64,000 bases of DNA, taken from assembly GCF_003464085.1 (NCBI RefSeq), contig NZ_QSDR01000023.1, forward strand, positions 13,382 to 77,381, given 5' to 3'. The DNA is from Clostridium sp. AM58-1XD (lineage in GTDB: Bacteria > Bacillota > Clostridia > Lachnospirales > Lachnospiraceae). Of this stretch, positions 8,632 through 17,946 are shown in pieces. The position numbers were made by a program, and so were the translations under genes. Under the pieces are notes generated by a model. It made no database searches. It saw only the letters and a program-made list of their open reading frames with translations, and was not told the DNA's origin. The stretch's first letter is position 1, and every line of letters begins with the position of its first letter.

Positions 8632-9480
8632 GTGAAACAGAAGGACGAAAACCAGATACAGGATAATTTAATAGATGAAACAATCAGGGCGGCATTCGGT
8701 TTTTCTGAAGATCAGATTCAGGAGGAACTGGATGAAGCGGTGGCCCACCCGGATAATTCTCCGGAATTGCAGGTGCCAGATGACGAATTTCAGAAAATAA
8801 TGCAGAAAATACAGGAGCGTGGAATTCAGCCGGTTCCTCTCGGGGAAGGAAAGAGAGCGCATGCTGGTTCCGATGAGGAGAGGAAGAGCTCCAGATCACA
8901 CAGAATCAAGAAGACCTTGCTTATTGCAGCAATTCTCAGCGCGGCCGGAGTTGGCTTCAGCCTGAATGCAGTGGGCAAAGGCGCGACGAAATACATGGTT
9001 GTCGAAGACGGCAGCAAGGGAAATAATATAGCATGGAGCAATGTAAAGGGAATTGATGGAATCAACGGGGAAAAGGAAGCGTATGCCAGAGTAAAGAGCG
9101 AACTTGAAATGCCGGTTATGAAGCTGGGATATGTTCCGTCGGAAATGAATTTTGAAAAGCTGGTTTTAAATGGAAAAACAGGAGTTCTGCAGTTTGAATA
9201 CCGTGGCGGGGATCTTTTTGTTGCGCAGTCCGATGGCGATGCAGGACATGGCATCATGGGTGAAGGCAAAAGCAAAACGAAAATATCGCAGATTTATAAT
9301 CCATGGCTTGGCAGAGAACTGGATATTTATCAGGAAGAGCTGGACAACAGTGAAAAGAGATACAGTACGGATGTCACACCGAATGACGCCGATATCACTT
9401 ATTCTGTAAGCGGTGTTATGGAGGAGACTGAATTTGCCAGAATAGCAGAGGGATTATATATCGACAGTTCAAACGAATAG
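8632..9480 (+). CDS. Single-pass membrane protein, likely anti-sigma or sensor partner (DUF4367-like C-terminus)
   Basis: About 282 residues: an acidic cytoplasmic N-terminal part (about 1-95), one membrane helix near 97-117 (TLLIAAILSAAGVGFSL), and an outer domain that resembles DUF4367 (PVMKLGYVPSEMNFEKL, later GVLQFEYRGGDLFVAQS). This arrangement, directly after a sigma gene, fits an anti-sigma factor, although no zinc HxxxCxxC motif is present. The start is uncertain: GTG at 8632 with GGAGAG 6 nt upstream is preferred; ATG 8626 and ATG 8506 are in frame. Confidence is good for the gene, moderate for the role. Confidence 0.7.
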   Translation: MKQKDENQIQDNLIDETIRAAFGFSEDQIQEELDEAVAHPDNSPELQVPDDEFQKIMQKIQERGIQPVPLGEGKRAHAGSDEERKSSRSHRIKKTLLIAAILSAAGVGFSLNAVGKGATKYMVVEDGSKGNNIAWSNVKGIDGINGEKEAYARVKSELEMPVMKLGYVPSEMNFEKLVLNGKTGVLQFEYRGGDLFVAQSDGDAGHGIMGEGKSKTKISQIYNPWLGRELDIYQEELDNSEKRYSTDVTPNDADITYSVSGVMEETEFARIAEGLYIDSSNE

Positions 9481-9508
9481 AATATCTTTTTATATATCAG
9501 TAATAGAG

Positions 9509-9557
9509 TACCGGACAGAATTCACGTAATTTGCGTGACTTCTGTCCGGTATTTTTA
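9509..9557 (+). terminator. Rho-independent terminator of the sigma/anti-sigma unit
   Basis: TACCGGACAGAA (9509-9520) pairs with TTCTGTCCGGTA, with an inner TCACG/CGTGA stem, then ATTTTT. Nothing else recognisable lies in 9558-9799 apart from a short dyad near 9740-9757. Confidence 0.85.
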
Positions 9558-9799
9558 ACTTTCCAGGAAAGACATTGTTCTTATTTTATGAAAGGATTCC
9601 GGAAACCGTCTGATTAAATTATGTAAGGTTTACTTCTATTTGGGCAGGAAGGGGCATATATTTATAAAATTGGTAATGGATTTTATGTACAGGCAGAGCT
9701 GAAAAAGGCTTTTACAGGACAAGACGTGATTTACTCTGGTTGCAAACAGAGTTAATTATAAAATGAGGATGCCGGTATACTCCCAAAAAAGGAGGATGT

Positions 9800-10507
9800 A
9801 TGTTTAAAGTATTAATTGCTGGACTGACAGCAGCGTCAATTTCATTTACAACGCCTGTGGCGACACAGGGAGAGGTGAATCATGATGAAACCGCTGACAT
9901 ATCTTTAGCGGCACAGTTTGAGAAACAATTGGAAAGTATTGCCGAGACAAAAACGAAATATGCGGCAGCCGATATTAACGTGAGGAAAGAACCTGGTCTT
10001 GAATCGGAAGTTTTACAGACGATTCCTATGAACACTCCGGTTGAAACAGTCTTGGAACTTGACGGCTGGGCGATGGTGAGAAGTGAAGACGGGTACGCCT
10101 ATATTGCGGCAGACTGCCTGAGGGATGCCCCTGTCGTCAATCGATGGAATTATAATCCGACTCAGGAGGAACGAAATCTGATTTACCGAATCGTCATGCT
10201 GGAATCCGGGGCGGAGCCGGATTTGGGACAGCAGGCTGTGACCGAAGTAATTATGAATATGACATTGGACAGCAGCCTGGGTGATCATACCATATACGGC
10301 GTTTTAAGTAAAAAAAATCAGTATTCGACATGGAAATACCGCAACAGCCCAAGAGCCACCCCCACAGAGCAGGTGAAACGCAATGTAGACTATGTCCTGG
10401 ATGGAAAATCAAATATACTGCCCTTTAATACGATCTACTTTTCAAGAAAGGCGCAGACCAGCAGGATACAGGCTGTTATAGGCAGACATGTATTCTGCAA
10501 CAGGTAG
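9800..10507 (+). CDS. SH3-domain cell wall hydrolase (SleB/CwlJ family)
   Basis: 235 residues. An N-terminal hydrophobic segment (MFKVLIAGLTAASISFTTPVA) looks like a signal peptide. Residues about 53-105 are a bacterial SH3 domain (ADINVRKEPGLESEVL and DGYAYIAADCL). Residues about 118-235 match Hydrolase_2 (EERNLIYRIVMLESGAEPDLGQQAVTEV and NTIYFSRKA), the SleB/CwlJ catalytic fold that cleaves peptidoglycan, with the conserved Glu in MLESG. AAAGGAGGATGT precedes the ATG. Family members act in spore germination or wall remodelling; which one applies here is not shown. It is followed by a strong terminator. Confidence 0.85.
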   Translation: MFKVLIAGLTAASISFTTPVATQGEVNHDETADISLAAQFEKQLESIAETKTKYAAADINVRKEPGLESEVLQTIPMNTPVETVLELDGWAMVRSEDGYAYIAADCLRDAPVVNRWNYNPTQEERNLIYRIVMLESGAEPDLGQQAVTEVIMNMTLDSSLGDHTIYGVLSKKNQYSTWKYRNSPRATPTEQVKRNVDYVLDGKSNILPFNTIYFSRKAQTSRIQAVIGRHVFCNR

Positions 10508-10550
10508 CGATTACAAAACAGCGTTTCATAGAAAGAATATAAACAGAGGA

Positions 10551-10603
10551 GACGCCGCAGTTTTTATGCAGAGAGGAAACTTCTTGTCTGCGGCGTCTTT
10601 ATT
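10551..10603 (+). terminator. Rho-independent terminator
   Basis: GACGCCGCAG (10551-10560) pairs perfectly with CTGCGGCGTC (10588-10597), followed by TTTATT. Confidence 0.8.
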
Positions 10604-10724
10604 ATAGAAAAATATTCCTTCCCGCATACTTTATGATAATGGCCGTCTCCTTCCTGATTTTGAGATTTTCATCTTTACATTTCTGCCATATAGAGGTATA
10701 ATAAATTTCAGCAAAACGATATAT

Positions 10725-10795
10725 GCAGATATAGTTCATCGGTAGAACACCAGCTTCCCAAGCTGGGGAGGCGGGTTCGATTCCCGTTATCTGCT
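10725..10795 (+). tRNA. tRNA-Gly (anticodon CCC)
   Basis: 71 nt fold as a cloverleaf: acceptor GCAGATA/TATCTGC, D-stem GTTC/GAAC, anticodon stem CCAGC/GCTGG around TTCCCAA (anticodon CCC, reads GGG), T-stem GCGGG/CCCGT with TTCGATT loop, discriminator T. The CCA end is not encoded. Confidence 0.95.
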
Positions 10796-10876
10796 CTCGC
10801 AAAAGACTGCCGGAAGCCATGTATATGGTGTGGTACCCGTCAAGTAGACATTTTAATATCGAAAGGTTTTTGATTT

Positions 10877-10908
10877 TTGCCGCCCATAAAGGGGCGGCAT
10901 TTTTATGC
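10877..10908 (+). terminator. Terminator downstream of tRNA-Gly
   Basis: GCCGCCC ATAAAG GGGCGGC followed by ATTTTTA, about 80 nt after the tRNA. The rest of 10796-11040 holds no gene I can support; the stretch near 10815-10860 looks like it could be an old insertion-sequence end, but this is weak. Confidence 0.7.
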
Positions 10909-11040
10909 TGTTATCATCATTTTTTGGTATTCTTCCTTCGCTTCATATTTTTCTGTATAATATATCTCCCGTTTCATCAGCCCCAAGGGAGCATATCAAT
11001 ACCTAGGGCTTCCGGCTTTTTATTTCAGATAAAACTTACG

Positions 11041-11761
11041 TTAGAAACTCAGTGTATGCAGTAACTTAATCCACTTCGGATCGAAATGATTTACGATTTC
11101 GCTGTGGCCGATATCCAATGTTTCGATTCTTTCCATATCCTCTTGAGAGAGAGAAAAGTCAAACACATCAAAATTATGCTTTATTCTTTCTTCATGGACG
11201 GACTTTGGAATAACTATAACTCCTCGCTGAATGTTCCAGCGGAGTGCTGTCTGAGCTGCTGATTTGCCGTATTTATTCCCAATCTCCACCAGAACTGGGG
11301 TTGTAAAGAAGTTATGTAATCCTTCATTGAATGGAGCCCATGCCTCTGGTACCACACCGTATTCGTTCATCACATCGACATTAAGCTGCTGCTGAAAGAA
11401 CGGATGCATCTCTACCTGATTGATCATCGGCCTAATTTCGAAAGTCTCGCAGAGGTCGACAAGCACATGGGGATAGCAGTTCGCCATACCGATTGCTTTT
11501 AGCCTGCCCTCCCTATAGAGCGTTTCGAGACCTTTCCACGCATTGATATAGTCACCCATTGGCTGGTGAAGCAGCATCAGGTCAATGTATTCCACTCCCA
11601 GCCTTTTCATTCATATAGCCCTGTGCGGTGTCGATCAGCCTATAGCCTGCTTTTAGCGCCGCAAGAACAGCGCTTTTAGCGGTCTCAAATTCAGGAATCT
11701 GATAAACACCATAGCCGAGTATTGGAATCTTTATGCCATTATAAAATTCTCTGTATTCCAT
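11041..11761 (-). pseudogene. Aldo/keto reductase, internally deleted and frameshifted
   Basis: The N-terminal piece starts at ATG 11761 (AGAGAGG upstream) and encodes about 40 residues up to RLIDTAQGYMNE, the part with catalytic Asp and Tyr. The frame then breaks near 11610, and the protein resumes in another frame at KRLGVEYIDLMLLHQP and runs to the normal C-terminus at 11041. Compared with the intact neighbour at 12021, roughly 50 residues between these points, including the catalytic Lys region (TSKLW), are absent. The joint has the short repeat ATGAA on its left side, suggesting a deletion between short repeats. This is a true loss, unlike the one-base shifts elsewhere in the window. Confidence 0.85.
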
Positions 11762-11774
11762 AAGCTGTACCTCT

Positions 11775-12005
11775 CTATTTATAAAGTTTTTTACCCGAAA
11801 GTATCATCATCTTATCTTTCTTTGGCTCGATTTCTGCCTTCACTACTTTTTCAACCCAATCGTCAGGAGCGATTTCCTCCAGCAAAATAGTGAGTGCCTG
11901 CGGCGAGCAGCCCCATTCTTCAACAAATACCTGATTGATTTTATCAACTACTTTTTTCTTGGTTTCTTCGTCCTTTGGATAGGCTTTGACTACAATATAT
12001 GGCAT
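11775..12005 (-). CDS. Tautomerase family protein (4-oxalocrotonate tautomerase-like)
   Basis: 76 residues. The start decides function: ATG at 12005 gives Met-Pro-Tyr-Ile, so after Met removal the N-terminal proline would be the catalytic base, as in the whole tautomerase superfamily. AGGAGG lies 9 nt before it; the ATG at 12014 would touch the ribosome site and bury the proline. The typical DPDETKKKVVDKI-like helix and TILLEEIAPDDWV follow. Soluble, usually a hexamer of small subunits. It lies between the intact and the broken aldo/keto reductase genes, behind a TetR gene, so the set probably forms one leftward operon. Confidence 0.85.
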   Translation of the reverse strand: MPYIVVKAYPKDEETKKKVVDKINQVFVEEWGCSPQALTILLEEIAPDDWVEKVVKAEIEPKKDKMMILSGKKLYK

Positions 12006-12020
12006 AGCTTTCATCCTCCT

Positions 12021-12893
12021 TTAATCGTTTGCATGGATATCAAATGCGTCCATCAGGAACTGAGCAACACCAGGGGCATCAGGATTATGTCCGCCTTTTC
12101 CGGTATCAAGAGCCCGCATTTTATCCATCTCTTCATCTGTCAGAGCAAAATCAAATATCTCCATATTACTCTTGATTCTTTTGGGATTTACAGACTTGGG
12201 GAAGATGACTGCACCCTCCTGAATCTCAAATCTTAAAATAATCTGCCCGATATCTTTGGCATATTTCTCTGCAATTTCCGCAATTACAGGATCTGTAAGC
12301 AGCTTTTTGTTTCCCTGGCCGAGAGGCCCCCATCCTTCAAGCTGGACGCCGGCATCCTCCATAATCTTTCTGATTGGTTTCTGCTGATAATAAGGGTTAA
12401 ACTCTACCTGATTGACAGACGGCAGCGTGTCAAACTTCGGCACAAAGCTGTTCCAGATTTTTGGAGTCATATTACTTACTCCTATGGAACGAATCTTTCC
12501 GGCATTTTTAGCTTCTTCCATTGCTTTCCACGCGCCCGGAACATCGCCATAGGGCTGATGGATAAGGTATAAGTCCATGTAGTCGAGTCCTAGTTTACTA
12601 AGGGAGGATTCAATACCTTTTCGCGCTGCTTCATAGCCATAATCCTGAAGCCAGAGCTTGCTTGTCAGGAAAATGTCTTCCCTTGGAATTCCGCTTTCAC
12701 GAATTGCCTGTCCTGCTTCCTGTTCGTTGAAGTATGCCGCAGCTGTATCAATATGGCGGATGCCGAGGGCAAGCGCCTCCCTGACGGCCCGATAAGTGCT
12801 GCCGTCAGCGGGAATCTGAAATGTACCAAATCCATAAACAGGAATTTTCACACCATCATTTAATTTTACAGTTTCAATTTTTGCCATAATCAT
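12021..12893 (-). CDS. Aldo/keto reductase
   Basis: 290 residues, full length for the family. The catalytic tetrad is visible: D49 and Y54 (HIDTAAAYFNE), K79 (LTSKLW) and H112 (LYLIHQP). The NADPH-binding PKSVNPKRIKSN motif near the C-terminus is intact. The enzyme reduces aldehydes or ketones with NADPH in the cytoplasm; the substrate is unknown. The start overlaps the end of the TetR gene by 20 nt, with AAAGGA inside that gene, which indicates translational coupling and shared transcription. An alternative start is the ATG at 12887. Confidence 0.9.
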   Translation of the reverse strand: MIMAKIETVKLNDGVKIPVYGFGTFQIPADGSTYRAVREALALGIRHIDTAAAYFNEQEAGQAIRESGIPREDIFLTSKLWLQDYGYEAARKGIESSLSKLGLDYMDLYLIHQPYGDVPGAWKAMEEAKNAGKIRSIGVSNMTPKIWNSFVPKFDTLPSVNQVEFNPYYQQKPIRKIMEDAGVQLEGWGPLGQGNKKLLTDPVIAEIAEKYAKDIGQIILRFEIQEGAVIFPKSVNPKRIKSNMEIFDFALTDEEMDKMRALDTGKGGHNPDAPGVAQFLMDAFDIHAND

Positions 12894-13503
12894 TATCTTC
12901 CTTTCTGATTAAATATGGAACTATGATTGCGCTTAAAAACGTGTCGCAGAATTCTCTTGTACGAGATTCAAAACTGTATGCGCCGCCGGACATATTCCAA
13001 CAAAGCATTTCCCCATATAGCACATCTGTTAATGTATGGGCAAGCACGTCAACAGGTGTGTCGGCCTGCAATTCACCTTTTTTGATACCGCTTTCGATAA
13101 GCCCCTTTATTGAATCAATGTCCATATTCAATTTGTTTTTGTCATCGGGATTTTCTACGAGATCAGGGTTTACGGTATTTCTCACCCATTCCTGACATAG
13201 CTTCAAACTGCCCTTTTCTATATATCCGGAAAAACTTATCATAAAAAATACAAGTCGTTCCATGAACGTTCCGTTATAATCCCGTGCCTTTTCAAAAAGT
13301 TCCTTAAACATTTCCCTGCTTAAAGCGAACAGCACATCCTCTTTTTGCTTAAAATAGGTATAAAATGTACCGTTTGAAACTCCGCAGGCTTGTGTGATTT
13401 CTCCGATCGATGTATTGACCAGTCCTTTCTCACATATAATCTTCTTTGCGGCATCTAACAATTTCTTTTTTGTTTCAAGTGCGGCAAGCTGCCTGTTCGT
13501 CAT
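12874..13503 (-). CDS. TetR/AcrR family transcriptional regulator
   Basis: 209 residues. Residues about 10-60 form the TetR DNA-binding domain (KKLLDAAKKIICEKGLVNTS, then IGEITQACGVSNGTFYTYFKQKEDVL). The C-terminal ligand-binding domain is helical and unassigned. AGGTGATATC precedes the ATG. It heads a leftward set with the aldo/keto reductase (20-nt overlap), the tautomerase and the broken reductase. A perfect 8-bp inverted repeat 42 nt upstream is its likely operator, suggesting autoregulation of a stress- or aldehyde-response operon. Confidence 0.9.
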   Translation of the reverse strand: MTNRQLAALETKKKLLDAAKKIICEKGLVNTSIGEITQACGVSNGTFYTYFKQKEDVLFALSREMFKELFEKARDYNGTFMERLVFFMISFSGYIEKGSLKLCQEWVRNTVNPDLVENPDDKNKLNMDIDSIKGLIESGIKKGELQADTPVDVLAHTLTDVLYGEMLCWNMSGGAYSFESRTREFCDTFLSAIIVPYLIRKEDNDYGKN

Positions 13504-13544
13504 GATATCACCTCCGTTCTGATTTGTAATTTCATCATATCACA

Positions 13545-13567
13545 TTCATTGAACTAAAGTCAATGAA
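13545..13567. promoter_or_regulatory. Candidate TetR operator
   Basis: TTCATTGA and TCAATGAA form a perfect inverted repeat with a 7-nt spacer, 42 nt upstream of the TetR start. Size and place fit a TetR dimer site; binding is inferred. Confidence 0.55.
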
Positions 13568-13696
13568 ATAAAATCACTTTACAAATATTAAGTAACAGAG
13601 CGAGTTTTCAGGCATTATTACGGAAATAAATGACTTGCCAAAAATATATGTTTATGCAATAATGTTCTAAGACTACACTAGATATGGAGGAGTAAC

Positions 13697-15616
13697 ATGG
13701 CAAAGACACAGTATAATGCGGACAGTATTACAGTTCTGGAAGGGCTGGAGGCTGTCAGAAAACGTCCTGGCATGTACATAGGAGGAGTAGGGAGTAAAGG
13801 TCTGAACCACCTGATCTATGAGATTGTTGATAACGCAGTGGACGAGCATCTGGCAGGCTTCTGCGATGAGATATGGGTAACTCTGGAATCAGACGGCTCC
13901 TGTACCGTAAAGGACAGCGGACGCGGCATCCCGGTAGAGATGCATAAGAAGGGGGTATCGGCAGAGCGTGTTGTACTGGCCACTCTCCATGCTGGAGGAA
14001 AATTTGATAATACAGCTTATAAGACGAGCGGAGGCCTTCATGGAGTCGGCTCGTCTGTTGTCAACGCTCTGTCCGCCCATATGGACGTAAAAGTATATAA
14101 AGGCGGTTTTATTCACCACGATGTGTATGAAAAGGGCGTTCCGGTGATTGAACTGGAAAACGGCCTTCTTCCTGTAATCGGTAAGACAAGGCAGACGGGA
14201 ACGGAAATTAACTTTCTTCCGGATGAAGAAATCTTTGAGCGGATCCGGTTCAAAGCGGACTGGTTGAAAAGCCGCCTTCATGAAACGGCATATTTGAATC
14301 CGAAACTGACGATCCACTACCAGAACAAACGCCCGGGAGAAGCGGAAAAAATCGATTACGCAGAGCCGGAAGGCCTGATTGCATACGTGAAAGAGCTGAA
14401 TACCGGCAAGGATGCGGTTCACGATCCGATTTATTATAAAGGAAGCGTGGATGGAATTGAAGTGGAAGCTGCAGTTCAGTTTGTGGATACCTTTGAGGAG
14501 AATATCCTTGGTTTCTGCAACAACATCTTTACCCAGGAAGGCGGCACTCATCTGGCCGGCTTTAAAACCCGCTTTACGCAGATGATAAACAGCTATGCGA
14601 GAGAACTTGGCATCCTCAAAGATAAAGATACGAATTTTACAGGAGCGGATACACGCAACGGCATGACGGCCGTCGTGGCTGTCAAACATCCTGATCCGAT
14701 CTTCGAGGGGCAGACAAAGACTAAGCTGGCCAGCGCAGACGCGACGAAGGCTGTCTTTACGGTAACCGGCGATGAGCTTTCCCTGTATTTTGACAGAAAT
14801 TTAGAGGTGTTGAAAGGAATTATCGGCTGCGCTGAAAAGTCTGCCAAGATCAGGAAGGCGGAAGAAAAGGCAAAGACAAATATGCTGTCCAAGTCAAAGT
14901 TTTCTTTTGACAGCAATGGTAAACTGGCAAACTGTGAGAGCCGGGATGCGTCGAAATGCGAAATCTTCATCGTAGAGGGAGACTCCGCAGGCGGTTCTGC
15001 CAAGACGGCCAGGAACCGCCAGTATCAGGCGATTCTTCCGATCAGGGGAAAGATCCTGAATGTAGAAAAGGCTTCTATGGACAAAGTGCTGGCCAATGCG
15101 GAAATAAAAACCATGATAAATACGTTCGGCTGCGGATTTTCAGAAGGCTATGGAAACGACTTCGATATTACGAAATTGCGCTATGACAAGATTATACTTA
15201 TGACAGATGCCGATGTGGACGGCAGCCATATCGACACGCTGCTTCTTACATTTTTATACCGCTTTATGCCGGAACTGATTTACAACGGCCATGTGTATAT
15301 TGCGATGCCTCCGTTGTTCAAGGTAATCCCCAAAAAGGGAGAAGAGCAGTATCTCTATGATGAAAAAGAACTGGAAAAGTACAGAAAGACACACACGGGA
15401 GATTTCACCCTGCAGAGATATAAGGGCCTTGGTGAAATGGACGCCGAACAGCTTTGGGAGACCACGCTGGACCCGGAGCGGAGAGTGCTGAAGCAGGTGG
15501 AAATTGAGGACGCCAGACTGGCTTCCGAAATCACGGAACTGCTTATGGGAAGCGACGTTCCTCCGAGAAGGAGATTCATCTATGAGCATGCAGACGAGGC
15601 AGAAATTGACGCATAA
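13697..15616 (+). CDS. parE: Type IIA topoisomerase ATPase subunit (ParE/GyrB family)
   Basis: 639 residues. The GHKL ATPase domain is N-terminal, with EIVDNAVDE, DSGRGIPV and GGLHGVGSSVVNALS. The transducer domain follows, and the TOPRIM part carries EGDSAGGSAK and TDADVDGSHI. The C-terminal QRYKGLGEMDAEQLWETT motif is conserved. With the subunit encoded 46 nt downstream it forms a DNA-cutting heterotetramer in the cytoplasm. I call it ParE rather than GyrB because its partner lacks the GyrA box and no dnaA/recF context is present; assignment rests on that inference. GGAGGAGTAAC precedes the ATG. Confidence 0.87.
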   Translation: MAKTQYNADSITVLEGLEAVRKRPGMYIGGVGSKGLNHLIYEIVDNAVDEHLAGFCDEIWVTLESDGSCTVKDSGRGIPVEMHKKGVSAERVVLATLHAGGKFDNTAYKTSGGLHGVGSSVVNALSAHMDVKVYKGGFIHHDVYEKGVPVIELENGLLPVIGKTRQTGTEINFLPDEEIFERIRFKADWLKSRLHETAYLNPKLTIHYQNKRPGEAEKIDYAEPEGLIAYVKELNTGKDAVHDPIYYKGSVDGIEVEAAVQFVDTFEENILGFCNNIFTQEGGTHLAGFKTRFTQMINSYARELGILKDKDTNFTGADTRNGMTAVVAVKHPDPIFEGQTKTKLASADATKAVFTVTGDELSLYFDRNLEVLKGIIGCAEKSAKIRKAEEKAKTNMLSKSKFSFDSNGKLANCESRDASKCEIFIVEGDSAGGSAKTARNRQYQAILPIRGKILNVEKASMDKVLANAEIKTMINTFGCGFSEGYGNDFDITKLRYDKIILMTDADVDGSHIDTLLLTFLYRFMPELIYNGHVYIAMPPLFKVIPKKGEEQYLYDEKELEKYRKTHTGDFTLQRYKGLGEMDAEQLWETTLDPERRVLKQVEIEDARLASEITELLMGSDVPPRRRFIYEHADEAEIDA

Positions 15617-15662
15617 GAGAGCACGTGCATAAACAGAACAAGAAGGAGCAGCAGGTACGGAT

Positions 15663-17897
15663 ATGGCTGAAAAAATATTAAAAACCGAATATTCGGAAGA
15701 AATGCAGAGAAGCTACGTAAATTATTCCATGAGCGTAATTACGGCCAGGGCCATCCCGGATGCGAGGGATGGACTGAAACCGGTACAGCGCCGCGTATTG
15801 TATGATATGGGGGAGCTGAGACTGAACCACGATAAGCCTCACAGAAAATCAGCGCGTATTGTGGGGGATACCATGGGTAAATACCATCCTCACGGGGACA
15901 GTTCCATTTATGAGACGCTTGTGGTCATGTCTCAGGTTTTTAAAAAGGGAATGCCCCTTGTAAACGGCCACGGCAACTTTGGCTCTATTGAAGGGGACGG
16001 CGCGGCGGCCATGCGTTACACGGAGGCGCGCCTGGAAAAGTTCGCAGAGGAAGTTTATTTAAAAGACCTGGACAAGACGGTGGACTTTGTTCCGAACTAT
16101 GATGAAACAGAAAAGGAGCCGGAAGTTCTTCCCGTCCGCGTTCCCAACCTTTTAGTAAACGGCGCAGAAGGTATTGCCGTAGGTATGAGCACCAGCATAC
16201 CGCCTCATAATCTGGGCGAGGTAATCGACGCGGTACTGGCCTATGTTGAAAATCCGGAGATATCAACGAGAGAGTTGATGGAATACATGCCGGGGCCGGA
16301 TTTCCCGACAGGGGGAATCATTGCGAATAAAAAAGACCTCCCAAACATTTATGAGACAGGGATGGGAAAAATCAAGCTTCGCGGAAAAATCGAGATTGAG
16401 CTGGGAAAGAGACGGGCCGACAGGGACAAGCTGGTCATAACGGAAATTCCATACACGATGATAGGAGCCGGAATCAACAAATTCCTAATGGATGTGGCCG
16501 ACCTGGTAGAGAGCAAAAAGATGACGGACGTTGTCGACATTTCCAATCAGTCCAACAAAGATGGAATCCGCATCGTACTGGAGCTGAAGAAGGATGCCGA
16601 TGTTGAAAAGATTATCAACATTTTATATAAAAAAACGAAGCTGGAAGACACGTTCGGTGTAAACATGCTGGCCATTGCCGACGGAAGGCCTGAGACGCTG
16701 AGCCTGAAGGGAATACTGAAAAATTACCTCGATTTTCAGTACAGGAATGCAACGAGGAAATACAAAGTACTGCTTCAGAAGGAAGAGGAGAAAAAGGAGA
16801 TTCAGGAAGGACTGATCGAGGCGTGTGACGTCATTGATCTGATCATTGCAGTTCTCCGCGGGTCGAGGAACTTAAAGGACGCGAAAAGCTGCCTTACATC
16901 CGGCGATATATCCAAAATTAATTTCAGGACGCCCGGTTTTGAAGAGGACGCCAAAAAGCTTCATTTTACAGAACGTCAGGCAACTGCCATCCTGGAAATG
17001 AGGATGTACAAGCTGATCGGCCTGGAAATTCTCGCTCTGGAAAAGGAGCATAAAGAGACTTTAAAAAAGATTGCCCTCTATTCAAAGATATTAAAGAACC
17101 GCAGCAAGATGGATGAAGTAATCAGAGAAGACCTCCTGTCCATTAAAGAGGAATTCGCCGTTTTAAGGCATACGAAGATCGAGGACGGCAAGGAAGCCGT
17201 ATACGATGAAACCGCCGTGGAGATCCAGCAGGTAGTCTTCGTTATGGACCGCTTCGGTTACTGCAAAACGATCGATAAAAATACGTATGACCGAAATAAG
17301 GAATCGGTAGACGCAGAGCATGTCTATATCGTACCGTGTATGAACACGGATAAAATCTGTCTGTTTACGGACAAGGGAAGCCTGCACCAGATCAAAGTGA
17401 TGGATATTCCGTCCGGAAAGCTCAGGGATAAGGGGATTCCTGCAGATAATCTGAGTAAATATGACGGAACGAAGGAACGGTGTATTTTTGTGACGAATGC
17501 GGAGAATTTAAGAGAGAAGCGTTTGATTTTCGCCACTCGAATGGCGACGGTAAAGCTTGTAATGGGCGATGAATTTGAGACGAACAACAGAACGGTTGTG
17601 TCTACAAAGCTTCAGGAGAACGATGAGATTTTGGCTGTCATGGAGATTGGCGAGGAGAGGGAAATCGTGCTCCAGACGACAGGAGGCGTCTTCCTGAGAT
17701 TTCCACTGGATGAAATTCCTGTCATGAAGAAGAATGCCCGTGGAGTAAGGGGAATCAAACTGGGAAAAGATGAGACGCTGGAGAAAATATACTTGTTGGA
17801 TGAAAATACGGTGATTGAGTATAAAGACAAAGAGGTGCCTCTTTCAAAACTGAAGGCAGGAAAGAGGGACGGAAAGGGCACGAAGCCCAGGCTTTAG
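15663..17897 (+). CDS. parC: Type IIA topoisomerase DNA-cleaving subunit (ParC/GyrA family)
   Basis: 744 residues. The winged-helix/tower region has the quinolone-site motif [10 protein letters not shown] (S80, E84 as in ParC) and catalytic Tyr at 119 in [10 protein letters not shown]. The C-terminal domain from about 500 is a beta-pinwheel, but where gyrases have QRRGGKG this protein has NKESVDAEH, so the GyrA box needed for DNA wrapping is absent. It therefore likely decatenates or relaxes rather than supercoils. It pairs with the gene just upstream. The end is basic ([13 protein letters not shown]). Confidence 0.87.
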   Translation: MAEKILKTEYSEEMQRSYVNYSMSVITARAIPDARDGLKPVQRRVLYDMGELRLNHDKPHRKSARIVGDTMGKYHPHGDSSIYETLVVMSQVFKKGMPLVNGHGNFGSIEGDGAAAMRYTEARLEKFAEEVYLKDLDKTVDFVPNYDETEKEPEVLPVRVPNLLVNGAEGIAVGMSTSIPPHNLGEVIDAVLAYVENPEISTRELMEYMPGPDFPTGGIIANKKDLPNIYETGMGKIKLRGKIEIELGKRRADRDKLVITEIPYTMIGAGINKFLMDVADLVESKKMTDVVDISNQSNKDGIRIVLELKKDADVEKIINILYKKTKLEDTFGVNMLAIADGRPETLSLKGILKNYLDFQYRNATRKYKVLLQKEEEKKEIQEGLIEACDVIDLIIAVLRGSRNLKDAKSCLTSGDISKINFRTPGFEEDAKKLHFTERQATAILEMRMYKLIGLEILALEKEHKETLKKIALYSKILKNRSKMDEVIREDLLSIKEEFAVLRHTKIEDGKEAVYDETAVEIQQVVFVMDRFGYCKTIDKNTYDRNKESVDAEHVYIVPCMNTDKICLFTDKGSLHQIKVMDIPSGKLRDKGIPADNLSKYDGTKERCIFVTNAENLREKRLIFATRMATVKLVMGDEFETNNRTVVSTKLQENDEILAVMEIGEEREIVLQTTGGVFLRFPLDEIPVMKKNARGVRGIKLGKDETLEKIYLLDENTVIEYKDKEVPLSKLKAGKRDGKGTKPRL

Positions 17898-17946
17898 GCC
17901 GGAAAGTAATGGAAATAATGTTTGGAAGGCGAAAGGAGGAGCTTAA

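Noticed and set aside
10602..10820. Leftward frame containing GIEPASPAWEAGVLP
   Set aside because: It is antisense to tRNA-Gly; this peptide is a well-known false translation of tRNA genes.
10815..10860. Possible insertion-sequence end (GTCAAGTAGACA-like) after the tRNA
   Set aside because: No matching second end or transposase was found in the window, so it cannot be supported.
13697..17897. Gyrase (gyrB/gyrA) label for the topoisomerase pair
   Set aside because: The A-type subunit lacks the QRRGGKG GyrA box and the locus is not near dnaA/recF, so topoisomerase IV-like is preferred.
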